From JANQIV01 sp050117315 (lineage in GTDB: Bacteria; Bacteroidota; Ignavibacteria; Ignavibacteriales; Melioribacteraceae): a DNA stretch of 13,066 nucleotides. The notes under the pieces are model-generated. The model searched no databases. It was not told the origin of the DNA and saw nothing but the letters and a program-made list of their open reading frames with translations. Below are positions 1-7,749 of this stretch, one piece after another. Both the position numbers and the translations under genes were made by a program. Each line of letters starts with the position of its first letter. The first letter of the stretch is position 1. The stretch spans positions 1-13,066 of the forward strand of contig JASFMY010000158.1 in NCBI GenBank assembly GCA_050117315.1, written 5' to 3'.

Positions 1-816
1 ATCATCGATGGATAATTGTATTACAAGTTCATACAAAAAGGGATCCTTATTAGACCAGTAGCGGCATTTCTCCATATCAATCGAAATACTGCATTTATTC
101 TCGGTAATAGGAACACTCGCCGTATAAGTTTCATTATCACCTTGTAAGCGGATATTAATTTGTCCCGTTTTTACATCTTGTGTTTGTATTTCTAAGTCTA
201 CTTTCCCTTTTTGGTCTTTTAATACTTTTGTATCGACCTTCACTTTATTTATAAACTGGTTAGGAGTAGTATAAATAAATACGGGTCTATGTATTCCTCC
301 GTTAGGAGAAAAGTCAAATCTTGCCGGAGGATAGGTTTCTTCTCTTAGTCTTCCTTCATTATCATAATCTTCAAAAGTTATACCTTGAGGAATAGTTTCA
401 TTGGTTAATTCATTATTTACCATTATAACAAGTTTTGATTTCTTCCCGGGTTTTACGAAATCAGAAATATCAAATTCAAAAGGAAGATAACCGCCGTTGT
501 TGTCACCAATTAATTTACCGTCAATCCAGACTTTAGAATAAAAATCAGCAGAGCCAACCCTCAGCCAAATCTTGCTTCTAGTAAAATTATAAGGAATAAC
601 AAAATCGGTCTCAAACCAGCCGTTACCTGAATAATCAAGTAAACCTTCTTCTTCCAACTGTTCATTCCAGCTTCCCGGAACCGCTATTTCGAGATCAGTT
701 TCTATTCCATTTTGCCACTGTTCTGTTTCACCAATCTTTTCCGGGTCAATTCTAAATTTCCAAATTCCCGATATATCAATTTTGTTTCTATAACTATTTA
801 ATTGAGGATACAACAT
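1..816 (-). CDS. uidA: Beta-glucuronidase-like glycoside hydrolase family 2, N-terminal 272 residues (cut by window edge)
   Basis: An open frame runs from an ATG at 816 to the window edge with no stop, giving 272 residues; the rest lies outside. The translation follows E. coli UidA closely: an MLYPQ start, DISGIWKFRID near residue 14, IAVPGSWNEQ at 44-53, NGGYLPFEFDIS at 107-118, VNNEL..TIPQG at 133-145 and GGIHRPVFIYTTP at 173-185. Residues 12-185 are the jelly-roll sugar-binding domain, and 187-272 start the Ig-like domain that ends in the family pattern NKDPFLYEL (256-264). The catalytic barrel is not visible, so activity cannot be confirmed. GH2 glucuronidases release glucuronic acid from glycosides; a galactosidase or galacturonidase specificity is still possible. 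No signal peptide is seen, so it is probably cytoplasmic. AAGGA lies 8 bases before the ATG. It is 52 bases downstream of the repressor gene and has its own GGTATACC operator core. Confidence 0.88.
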   Translation of the reverse strand, partial: MLYPQLNSYRNKIDISGIWKFRIDPEKIGETEQWQNGIETDLEIAVPGSWNEQLEEEGLLDYSGNGWFETDFVIPYNFTRSKIWLRVGSADFYSKVWIDGKLIGDNNGGYLPFEFDISDFVKPGKKSKLVIMVNNELTNETIPQGITFEDYDNEGRLREETYPPARFDFSPNGGIHRPVFIYTTPNQFINKVKVDTKVLKDQKGKVDLEIQTQDVKTGQINIRLQGDNETYTASVPITENKCSISIDMEKCRYWSNKDPFLYELVIQLSIDD

Positions 817-834
817 AATCAAATTCCTTAGAGT

Positions 835-848
835 ATAATAGGTATACC
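835..848 (-). promoter_or_regulatory. Operator core GGTATACC with possible -10 element ahead of the uidA-like gene
   Basis: The 8-bp palindrome GGTATACC (841-848) lies between the repressor stop and the GH2 start, 25 bases before the ATG. It is identical to the centre of the 46-bp palindrome ahead of the receptor gene. Beyond the core the symmetry is lost (GGTGGTATACCTAT on the minus strand), so this is a weaker version of the site. Right after it on the minus strand is TATTAT (840-835), a good -10 candidate, but its -35 region is only T-rich. This would place the operator in the promoter spacer, a normal position for repression. Binding by the adjacent repressor is inferred. Confidence 0.5.
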
Positions 849-868
849 ACCTTGTTTTAAAAAAAATT

Positions 869-2038
869 TTACACTGATAAAGTTTTACTACTTTTGTCAA
901 TAGATTCTGAATTTTTCTTAGTCTTACTAATAGTTGACTCTCTAATAGATAAAGTAGGTTTAAGAATATTCCTATTGCCAATCTCTTTTCCATCAATTCT
1001 TTTTTGTACAATTTCAACAGCAAGTCTGCCGATTTTATCAGCGTCTTGATGAACAGTAGTTAATGGGACCGATGCATACCTTGCAATTTCAATATCATCA
1101 AACCCTACTATAGCCACATCATCAGGAACAGACAAACCCTCTTCAAGCACAGATTGAAGAAAGCCTAAGGCCACTATATCGCTATAAAAGAAAAGGGCAT
1201 CGGATTTTGATTTTCTATGTTTGGAAAACTCCTTACCGTAATTGTACCCCAACTTAAACCTGTCAAATCCTGAATCTTTTTGATCGCTTCCCAAAAAAAC
1301 AATACTGTCTGAGTCAAAAGGCTTATCATGTTCAATCAAGGCTCTGTAAAAACCATTTTTTCTTACTTCACTTAAAAGATTCCCTCTTCCAACGTGAACG
1401 TAGCTTACCTTTTTAAATCCAAGCTGAATTAAATGCTCCGTGGCTATATAGCCTCCGTTTTCCTGGTCGCTACCAACATACCAGAAATCAGGATCATGCA
1501 TATATGAAACCATTATATAAGGAAAATTTTCATCATGGATTTTTTGAATATAATCTGTTGCCCTATATTTCAATGAAAGAGATGCGATAATCATTCCGTC
1601 AACGCCTAATTTCCGGAAATGTTCAATCTGGCTTTCTTCTTTTTCAATATTACCGGAAGAGCTTGAAAGGAGTAAATTATAACCGAGCTCGTAGGCTCTT
1701 TCTTCAATACTATGAACAATCATCGAGAAAAACGGGTGCTTTAGATCCCTCAATACAAGACCTATAGTTTTATGTTTCGATATATCAATTTTAGGTCTGG
1801 TTTGTTCGGCAACATACGTACCTTTACCTATCCTGGTAAACAAAACACCGTCCTTAACTAGATTTGCAAGCGCCTTTTTAACAGTAATTAAACTTACGTT
1901 AAATTCCTTGGAAAGCTCATGGTGCGAGCCAATCTGGCTGCCTGCTTTCAACTTTCCGCTCTTAATTCTTTCTTTAATAATCCGCTCTATTTGTTCGTAC
2001 AACGGCGCAGGATTATTATAGTCAATTTTGCTTGCCAT
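869..2038 (-). CDS. GntR-headed, LacI-type transcriptional repressor (AraR-like)
   Basis: This 389-residue protein joins two known modules. Residues 8-77 are a GntR-type winged helix (PLYEQIERIIKERI, then SLITVKKALANLVKDGVL and GKGTYV). Residues 90-370 are a LacI/periplasmic-binding-protein sensor, with HPFFSMIVHSIEERAYELGYN at the start and the signature VPDDVAIVGFDDIEIARYASVPLTTV at 304-329. B. subtilis AraR has this architecture: it represses sugar genes and releases DNA when sugar binds the C-terminal domain. It lies inside the operon, 57 bases after the beta-helix gene and 52 before the GH2 gene, and two GGTATACC sites flank the operon's key genes, so local control is likely. The ligand is probably a uronic acid or uronide, inferred only from the UidA neighbour. 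Residues 371-389 are a polar tail outside both domains. The start has a weak GAAAGAA ribosome site. Confidence 0.9.
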   Translation of the reverse strand: MASKIDYNNPAPLYEQIERIIKERIKSGKLKAGSQIGSHHELSKEFNVSLITVKKALANLVKDGVLFTRIGKGTYVAEQTRPKIDISKHKTIGLVLRDLKHPFFSMIVHSIEERAYELGYNLLLSSSSGNIEKEESQIEHFRKLGVDGMIIASLSLKYRATDYIQKIHDENFPYIMVSYMHDPDFWYVGSDQENGGYIATEHLIQLGFKKVSYVHVGRGNLLSEVRKNGFYRALIEHDKPFDSDSIVFLGSDQKDSGFDRFKLGYNYGKEFSKHRKSKSDALFFYSDIVALGFLQSVLEEGLSVPDDVAIVGFDDIEIARYASVPLTTVHQDADKIGRLAVEIVQKRIDGKEIGNRNILKPTLSIRESTISKTKKNSESIDKSSKTLSV

Positions 2039-2095
2039 GGTATTATTCTTTCAAACTCTTCCGTTTCTTTTGAAGTGTGAAAATTCAAATAAAGG

Positions 2096-3679
2096 TTACT
2101 TCAATAATATCATTTTCTTTGTTGAAATAAAACTGCCTGCTTTCAATTGATAAAAATAAATACCGCTGGAAACAGTAGCTCCAAAGTTATTAACGCCGTC
2201 CCATGTAGCTTTGTAAACGCCTGCCGGTTGTACTTCGCTAATCAATGTTGCTACTTCCTGGCCTACTGAATTATAAATTGTTAACAATACATCAGCTTCA
2301 CTCGGCAATGAATATTCAATTGAAGTAGACGGGTTAAACGGATTAGGATAATTGTTGCTTAGTTCAAATCCTTCAGGCAGTTCCTGGCTTACTTGTTCAA
2401 CCGATGTGATAATTTCCATATCAAACCATGTTAAAGCACCAAGAGGCTGACCATTTGATGAAGCGGTATATGATGCTGCAGTTGTTGGATATGAGAAATC
2501 AAATGGAGATTGTTCAAGAACTCCCAAAAATGTTTCACCGTCAAATCTCGCGCCGCCTTCTCCGTCGTCCATATCTGTTTTATTTTCAACAGCTACGTTT
2601 GCATCATAGTATGATGTAATTGCATCTGTTGGCAAGTCTGGGCCATCCGTAAATGTAAGAGCTTCTTCGATATTATTTGAACCGGTTGAATTCTGCTCCA
2701 TTAAAGCCGTGGTAGTAGAATCAAACAGGGATACTTGATTAACCGTATCCGGCTGTGCAGCAAGTAATTCCGGAGCCGTATAAAAATTATTGTAATCTAT
2801 AACTACAGTTTGCTGAACACCTTGATTAACTAAATCATCACCAAGTGCCAAAAGGCTAACAGATGATCTTCCTTCATCACCAAATTGTCCTAAGAAACCT
2901 GGATTGATAAGCAGATTATTTGTAAAGTAAACTTCTATTGCTTCACCGAAATGAATACCAAATTGAGCAACATTTAGAATTGTGTTATGATTTACTTTGC
3001 AATAATTGATTATTCCGCCGCCGTCTCTAAGAACTGTCATAGTCAAGTTATACATGGTATTGTTTTCCATAACAAGTGTATCAATATTGTTACTTCTATC
3101 GTCTATACCTCTTCCGTTTGCAGGGCTTGACATTCTTCCAATATTACTAATTATTGAATTTGTTACATAAATTTTGTTCCATTCGTTATCAATTCTAAAG
3201 GCGGCTTGACCAGCAAAATCAATCTGGCAATCATCTACCACAAGGCGTATACTATCGGCACTTGCTCTTATCGGTCTTTGTAATAAAGAAGCACCATTAT
3301 CCATATTGGTAATATATATACCGGTTATATAAAAATCTCCCTTAGGACGAAGTGGATACGTTGATTCACCACCTCCATAAACCGCCGGCATAATAATCGG
3401 TCTTTCTCCGTCACCATCTTCAGCTTTAATTCTTAATGTCCATCCATCATTGGATATTATACCATTAGTTAAGTAATATCCGTCTCTTGCTAATACATAT
3501 ACAGTATTTTCAGGCTCAATGCGTTCGCCTGTATCCGTTGTATCACCATCAATTGCTTCATTTAGAGTACCAACACCCTGTTCAACCGTAATAACCCTTG
3601 ATTGAGCATTGAAATTTGTTACAAATCCCAAAACAATGAGAAGAGCAACAAAAACAACAAAGTTAAAAGATTTCGTCAT
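2096..3679 (-). CDS. Secreted beta-helix protein with type IX secretion sorting domain, function unknown
   Basis: This 527-residue protein has three parts. Residues 1-25 are a signal peptide (FVVFVALLIVLGFV, cleavage near NAQS). Residues about 55-300 have repeated strands rich in asparagine and isoleucine (YITGIYITNMDN, YVTNSIISNIG, LVMENNTMYNL, VNHNTILNV, VYFTNNLLINPG), the pattern of a right-handed parallel beta-helix as in polysaccharide lyases and surface glycan proteins. Residues 437-527 are the sorting domain, with NNYPNPFNPSTSIEYSLP, then GIYFYQLKAG and a final KKMILLK. The phrase GQPLGALTWFD at 410-420 resembles the end of surface proteins in Bacteroidota polysaccharide loci. No catalytic residues of a named lyase family could be assigned. 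Being between a TonB receptor and a GH2 enzyme, it probably binds or cuts the glycan outside the cell. AGAGGTG lies 4 bases before the ATG. The gap to the receptor gene is 47 bases. Confidence 0.82.
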   Translation of the reverse strand: MTKSFNFVVFVALLIVLGFVTNFNAQSRVITVEQGVGTLNEAIDGDTTDTGERIEPENTVYVLARDGYYLTNGIISNDGWTLRIKAEDGDGERPIIMPAVYGGGESTYPLRPKGDFYITGIYITNMDNGASLLQRPIRASADSIRLVVDDCQIDFAGQAAFRIDNEWNKIYVTNSIISNIGRMSSPANGRGIDDRSNNIDTLVMENNTMYNLTMTVLRDGGGIINYCKVNHNTILNVAQFGIHFGEAIEVYFTNNLLINPGFLGQFGDEGRSSVSLLALGDDLVNQGVQQTVVIDYNNFYTAPELLAAQPDTVNQVSLFDSTTTALMEQNSTGSNNIEEALTFTDGPDLPTDAITSYYDANVAVENKTDMDDGEGGARFDGETFLGVLEQSPFDFSYPTTAASYTASSNGQPLGALTWFDMEIITSVEQVSQELPEGFELSNNYPNPFNPSTSIEYSLPSEADVLLTIYNSVGQEVATLISEVQPAGVYKATWDGVNNFGATVSSGIYFYQLKAGSFISTKKMILLK

Positions 3680-3726
3680 AATTCACCTCTTTTGTAATTG
3701 TAAGGTTAGTTAGTTAGTTTAGATAC

Positions 3727-6555
3727 TTAAAACTTATATCTTAATCCAATATCAGCCGTCATACCAAAATACTCTTCAACAGTTGGGTAAGCATCGCTTC
3801 CAAGATAAGCTCCTTCCGATTTATTAGTTATATTATTAACATTAAGCAGCATACTCAGGTTATCAAGAATTGCATATTGAGCTGTGAAATCCCATCTAAT
3901 AAACGAGTCGGTATAACCGTCCAATTCTTCTCTACTCCCAATTGTTTGCAGAGCAGCTCCCTGGTAAATCATTGATATTCTACCTGAAAACGGACCCTTT
4001 TCATAACCCAACGAAAGATTAGCAATATGGTCTGCCTGACCTGGCATCGTTGCCTTTCTTGAAGTATCGATATATATAGTACTGAAGGGCGGAACAGTTT
4101 GATAGTCAACCTTTAGCAAAGGGAAATAAGTTTCAGATTCAATACGGGAGTAGTTAGCACTAATTACGATTCCATCAAACGGTTTTGGCAGGAACCTTAA
4201 ATTTGTTTGTATTTCAACTTCTACTCCATATACGTCCGTATCACTTGTTGAATTTACAGGTGCTTCCAGGGTATATCCCTTACCATCAACTGTTACTCTA
4301 CTTGTTCTGATGTAGTCAATATCTTTTAGTTTTTTATAAAAACCGCCGATTGTAAATAAGCCGTAATTACTATGGAATGATAAAAACATATCATAATTCC
4401 AGGCTGTGGTATGCTTTAACTCTGAATTTCCTCTTTCAATTGTACTTTCAAAAGTTGTAATCCTTTCCCAGGGAACCAGATTAAAATAATCGGGGCGGGA
4501 AATAGATTTTGTAACCGCCATCCTAACATCAAACCACTCTAGAGGTTTGATACGCAAATGAAACATAGGTAAAAACTCATCATACGTACGGGTACCTGTG
4601 GTGTCGGTTGCCGAAACCAGAATTGTTTGGCCATAATCATCTGTAATGGTATTGCCCCAAATATTTTGGTAATCATTGGTTGTTCTTTCGAATCTGAAAC
4701 CGGGAAGAAACATTATCAGATCACCAAAATTAATTTCCGCCATCAAATAACCGGCCGAAATAGATTCTCCCGCCTCATAGTCTTCCATGTCTATAGCTAA
4801 GTTGTCTGTATATCTATTCGAAAATCTATCTGAAAATTGATCCAGTTTTTCCTCGTCAAGCCACAAATTGAAATCATAATCACCGTTCAAAAATTCACCT
4901 ATGTCATAATCCGGATCAATAAAGTTGCTGATTTTAATTTTTTGTTCTCTTGTTAAATCGAATAGATCAGGGTTTTCTGCACCTATATCATCAATCTCAA
5001 AAGCGATTGTATAATCCTGGGCTTTATCTCTTGTTCTACTTTTATCTCTGTATTTTCCACCGAACTTTATCTTTGAATCAATAAAATATCCTAATCTGTA
5101 CGGGACTTCAAAATCAACTTGTGCTGTAAAATCTTTATCATCAATTTTCTCTGAATCGATAAAATCCTGGTAAAAAATGGTTTCATCCAAATCATTTTTT
5201 GCTCCGGCAGGAATAAGCTGGGGCCCTTGATCTTCAATGAGATCATTGGTAAAAGCACCTGTTTCACGAAATTGCGAATCGTGTGATCTGGGCATATCTC
5301 TTTTAGAAAGTGAGTATGAAGTTCTCCAATCTAATTTCATGAAAGAAAGATCATGATTCCCGCTTAACGTATTTGTAAACAAATCCGTATTTATTTCTCT
5401 CGCCCTAAGCCAATATTCAACATAAGAAGCCTCTACCCTATATCTTTTACGCATTCTAACTTCATCTCTCTCTGTTCTTCCGTACAAACTGCTAAGCATT
5501 AAGCTACCGTTAGGCAACTCGTAATCCAAAGTCACACTTGCACCATACCTGTCTCTTGTTTCTTTTCTGTCGCCTAAATTTAGGTTTCTAACAATAATAG
5601 GCGCACTTTCTTCATCTGGAAGCTTTTCTCTTTCCAGATCGTAACTTGCATCTAAAACATCGGAGCTTCTGTTTGCTCTTTGAATACTACCGGTTGCTAG
5701 TACGCCTAAACTTTTATCGAAAAACCTATCGCTTACGCTAAAACTACCTCTATAGTTACCAAAATCATTCTCATGATCATTATATCCTTGCTCAAACCTA
5801 ATATTTCCAGTCATGCCTTCCGGGGCGCGTTTGACAACAAAATTAACTGTTCCACCAACCGCATCACCGTCCTTATCAGGTGTCAAAGCTTTAAAGACTT
5901 CAATTCCTTCGAGCATATCCGAAGAAATCATGCTTAAGTCAACAGATCTATCCTCGGCATCGGTTGCAGGAATCCTTTCACCATTTACAGTAATAGAATT
6001 AAATTTGGGAGACAACCCCCTAACAACTACTTTTGTACCTTCGCCTGCATCCCTTTCAATTGATATACCAGGTAGTCTTCCTATAGACTCAGCAGCATTT
6101 GCATCAGGGAGTTCTTGGAGTTTATCTTTAGAGACTACATTCACAATAGTATTTGAACTTAACTGCTGGTTAATTGCCGCCGCCTGACCCTGTAATTGTC
6201 CTGTTACAACAACTTCTTCTCCCGTCAACGCTTCAATGCTAAGTGATATATCTAACTGAATAATTCTATTTTCAACAATTTGAATTTCTTCTTTCTTTGT
6301 CTCAAAGCCTAAATAACGAAATACTAGTATATAATTTCCCGGGTCAAGCCCCGTAATTCTATAACTACCGTCAAAATCAGTTGCCGTACCTATTGCGGTT
6401 CCCTCTATGAAAACATTGGCACCGTATAAAGGCTCGCCGTCGAATGCATCGCTGACTTTACCGGTAATTCCGCCTTTACTTTGAGCACTAATTGAAATAA
6501 ATGAACAACATAAAATGAAAATTAAAATCATGGAAAGCTTTTTTGAGAGAAACAT
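3727..6555 (-). CDS. TonB-dependent outer-membrane receptor, TIGR01782-like, for sugar uptake
   Basis: The frame opens at 6570 (947 residues), but I prefer the ATG at 6555 (942 residues): TGAGG lies just before it, and the upstream ATG has no ribosome site. Numbering from 6570, residues 12-30 are the signal peptide (LSMILIFILCCSFISISAQ). Residues 34-115 are a carboxypeptidase-regulatory-like domain (ITGKVSDAFDGEPLYGANVFI). A TonB-box-like EEVVVTG is at 118-124. The plug is about 138-247, with LPDANAAESIGRLPGISIERD, VVVRGLSPKFNSITVNGERIP and DAVGGTVNFVVKR. The rest is the barrel, ending NITNKSEG...LRYKF with the terminal aromatic residue typical of barrel proteins. The plug phrases match the TonB-Xanth-Caul family, which imports oligosaccharides without a SusD partner in proteobacteria, and no SusD gene is adjacent here. 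It is first in the operon, under the 46-bp palindrome. The substrate is inferred from the UidA-like gene. Confidence 0.9.
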   Translation of the reverse strand: MFLSKKLSMILIFILCCSFISISAQSKGGITGKVSDAFDGEPLYGANVFIEGTAIGTATDFDGSYRITGLDPGNYILVFRYLGFETKKEEIQIVENRIIQLDISLSIEALTGEEVVVTGQLQGQAAAINQQLSSNTIVNVVSKDKLQELPDANAAESIGRLPGISIERDAGEGTKVVVRGLSPKFNSITVNGERIPATDAEDRSVDLSMISSDMLEGIEVFKALTPDKDGDAVGGTVNFVVKRAPEGMTGNIRFEQGYNDHENDFGNYRGSFSVSDRFFDKSLGVLATGSIQRANRSSDVLDASYDLEREKLPDEESAPIIVRNLNLGDRKETRDRYGASVTLDYELPNGSLMLSSLYGRTERDEVRMRKRYRVEASYVEYWLRAREINTDLFTNTLSGNHDLSFMKLDWRTSYSLSKRDMPRSHDSQFRETGAFTNDLIEDQGPQLIPAGAKNDLDETIFYQDFIDSEKIDDKDFTAQVDFEVPYRLGYFIDSKIKFGGKYRDKSRTRDKAQDYTIAFEIDDIGAENPDLFDLTREQKIKISNFIDPDYDIGEFLNGDYDFNLWLDEEKLDQFSDRFSNRYTDNLAIDMEDYEAGESISAGYLMAEINFGDLIMFLPGFRFERTTNDYQNIWGNTITDDYGQTILVSATDTTGTRTYDEFLPMFHLRIKPLEWFDVRMAVTKSISRPDYFNLVPWERITTFESTIERGNSELKHTTAWNYDMFLSFHSNYGLFTIGGFYKKLKDIDYIRTSRVTVDGKGYTLEAPVNSTSDTDVYGVEVEIQTNLRFLPKPFDGIVISANYSRIESETYFPLLKVDYQTVPPFSTIYIDTSRKATMPGQADHIANLSLGYEKGPFSGRISMIYQGAALQTIGSREELDGYTDSFIRWDFTAQYAILDNLSMLLNVNNITNKSEGAYLGSDAYPTVEEYFGMTADIGLRYKF

Positions 6556-6601
6556 TATAACCTCATTCATTTTTGAAGTTTTTGAACTCTGTTAATATTC
6601 A

Positions 6602-6647
6602 ACCATTAACTAATATACTTGGTATACCAAGTATATTAGTTAATGGT
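6602..6647. promoter_or_regulatory. 46-bp perfect palindrome, probable operator of the uronide operon
   Basis: The two 23-base halves are exact reverse complements, centred between 6624 and 6625, with core CTTGGTATACCAAG. Symmetry stops outside 6602 and 6647. It lies immediately downstream of the candidate -10 element and 46 bases before the receptor ATG, so a bound protein would block transcription. The inner even-spaced palindrome suits a dimer of the GntR-type winged helix encoded two genes downstream. The full length is well beyond the 14-20 bp of an ordinary operator. Transcribed, it would also form a 5' leader hairpin. Binding is inferred. Confidence 0.75.
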
Positions 6648-6676
6648 AACTTAATAATTTCTTAATCTTATGTCAA
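6648..6676 (-). promoter_or_regulatory. Candidate promoter of the receptor-led operon
   Basis: On the minus strand, TTGACA (6676-6671) is a perfect -35 box. After 17 bases comes TAAGTT (6653-6648), a weak -10 box keeping the T, A and final T. The start of transcription would fall near 6641, inside the palindrome, leaving a leader of about 86 bases before the ATG at 6555. The -10 assignment is tentative. Confidence 0.5.
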
Positions 6677-6915
6677 GATAAAATTAACAAAGAGATCATT
6701 TTTTCCTTAGTTAGAAAAAAGGAAGACAGAATTAATGTGTATTTCTAAATAATTACGAAATAAAGAGGTTGATTTTGATAACTGATGTGGAAGCACTGAT
6801 TATTTCCTTTATTCAAAATAAAAAGTAAAAAATTCTCTATTTTGTGGGTATTATCGGGAAAGAAAATATATTGTTTAGTATTTTTTTCCTTACATGGAAC
6901 TTTTCAGTAGTTATT
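6677..6915. other. AT-rich spacer with no gene seen
   Basis: This stretch lies between the operon promoter and the terminator. I found no open frame with a credible start on either strand, no RNA-gene fold and no long repeat. It contains several A and T runs that could act as upstream promoter or curved DNA. Confidence 0.5.
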
Positions 6916-6950
6916 AAAATCCCCGGAATTTTGAAAATTCCGGGGATTTT
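6916..6950. terminator. Bidirectional intrinsic terminator
   Basis: A 17-base arm (6916-6932, containing TCCCCGGAA) pairs exactly with 6934-6950, with CCCCGG forming the strong part of the stem. On each strand the GC stem is followed by TTTT. It lies 77 bases beyond the stop of the minus-strand thioredoxin-fold gene, which it most likely ends, shielding the operon promoter from read-through. Confidence 0.85.
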
Positions 6951-7027
6951 ATGCGTTAGATATATGTTTTCTTGACTATCTTAACGTTCTTATAAAGTAG
7001 ATTTTTGACCAGTAGGTTAATTTAATA

Positions 7028-7609
7028 TTAAACAAGATCGCAAGCATCTGTAGGCATCCAGTGTTTTTCTTTGCCTTCCCATTTCACGTTACAACCTATG
7101 GGATTTGTAACATTCACTTTTATTTCTTCTCCATCCAATAAATTGTCAAGTGCATTTTCCAAATCATTTACTGTCATTTTTGAAGTATCGCGGGGACTGT
7201 CTACAGCTCTGCCGGTATAAACCAATTTTTTTTCTTTATCGAAAACAAAAAAATGGGGGGTTCTTAACGCACCGTAAGCGAGAGCAACTTCCTGAGGTTC
7301 ATCATACAGATAGAGCCATGGGAATTTATGTTCCTCCATTCTTTTGATCATATTTTCAAAACTATCTTCTTCATAAGTATTTTTGCTGTTGGAATTAATT
7401 CCGACGAACTTTATTCCTTTTGCCGAATACCTTCCAACAGTTTTTCTTGTTACTTCATCCGAGTTAATTACATACGGACAATGATTGCAAGTAAAGAAAA
7501 TAACCAATATATCTACATCTTCAAAATCCGAAAGTTTATATGTTTTACCATCAGTTGCAGGCAAATTAAAATCCGGCGCCTTATCTCCAATTTGCAAAGT
7601 AAATGCCAT
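7028..7609 (-). CDS. Peroxiredoxin-like thioredoxin-fold protein (PRX_like1 type)
   Basis: This 193-residue protein has the AhpC/TSA opening IGDKAPDFNLPATDGKTYKLSDF (7-29), then ILVIFFTCNHCPYV (34-47). That gives a CxxC pair, C41 and C44, in the TCNHCPYV motif typical of the PRX_like1 group. The thioredoxin-fold cis-proline is P118 in RTPHFFVFD. Two further cysteines lie near the C-terminus, C173 in GCNVKW and C190 in DACDLV; the GCNVKW motif is also common in the group. There is no signal peptide, so it is probably a cytoplasmic thiol oxidoreductase or peroxidase; its substrate is not known. GGAG lies 8 bases before the ATG. It is a single gene, with the terminator at 6916-6950 downstream and a candidate TATAAT upstream. 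Confidence 0.87.
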   Translation of the reverse strand: MAFTLQIGDKAPDFNLPATDGKTYKLSDFEDVDILVIFFTCNHCPYVINSDEVTRKTVGRYSAKGIKFVGINSNSKNTYEEDSFENMIKRMEEHKFPWLYLYDEPQEVALAYGALRTPHFFVFDKEKKLVYTGRAVDSPRDTSKMTVNDLENALDNLLDGEEIKVNVTNPIGCNVKWEGKEKHWMPTDACDLV

Positions 7610-7640
7610 AATCTATCTCCATTTTATTATTATGTTGTTC

Positions 7641-7668
7641 ATTATAATAATTCATTTATAGAATTATT
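7641..7668 (-). promoter_or_regulatory. Candidate -10 box and inverted repeat ahead of the thioredoxin-fold gene
   Basis: On the minus strand a perfect TATAAT (7646-7641) lies 31 bases before the ATG. Just upstream, AATAATTC (7646-7653) and GAATTATT (7661-7668) form an 8-bp inverted repeat with a 7-base loop, which could be an operator in the promoter spacer. No good -35 box stands at normal spacing (TTGAAA is 20 bases away). In DNA this AT-rich, chance is a real alternative. Confidence 0.35.
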
Positions 7669-7749
7669 TCAAGGAAGGTAAAAGAAATGGTTATGAAAAA
7701 TTTGATTTCCCTATGACTAACTTTTAATGGGTTTTCTTCAAATATTAAA

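Noticed and set aside
2428..2619. Plus-strand open frame of 63 codons
   Set aside because: It is antisense to the beta-helix protein, has low-complexity composition and no family features.
3700..3720. GTTA short tandem repeat
   Set aside because: About three copies between two operon genes, with no sign of a regulatory role.
5813..6187. Plus-strand open frame of 124 codons
   Set aside because: It lies wholly antisense to the receptor plug, which has strong family motifs in the other frame.
7150..7681. Plus-strand open frames opposite the thioredoxin-fold gene
   Set aside because: The minus strand encodes a clear CNHC thioredoxin-fold protein; these frames are rich in rare combinations and have no recognisable motifs.
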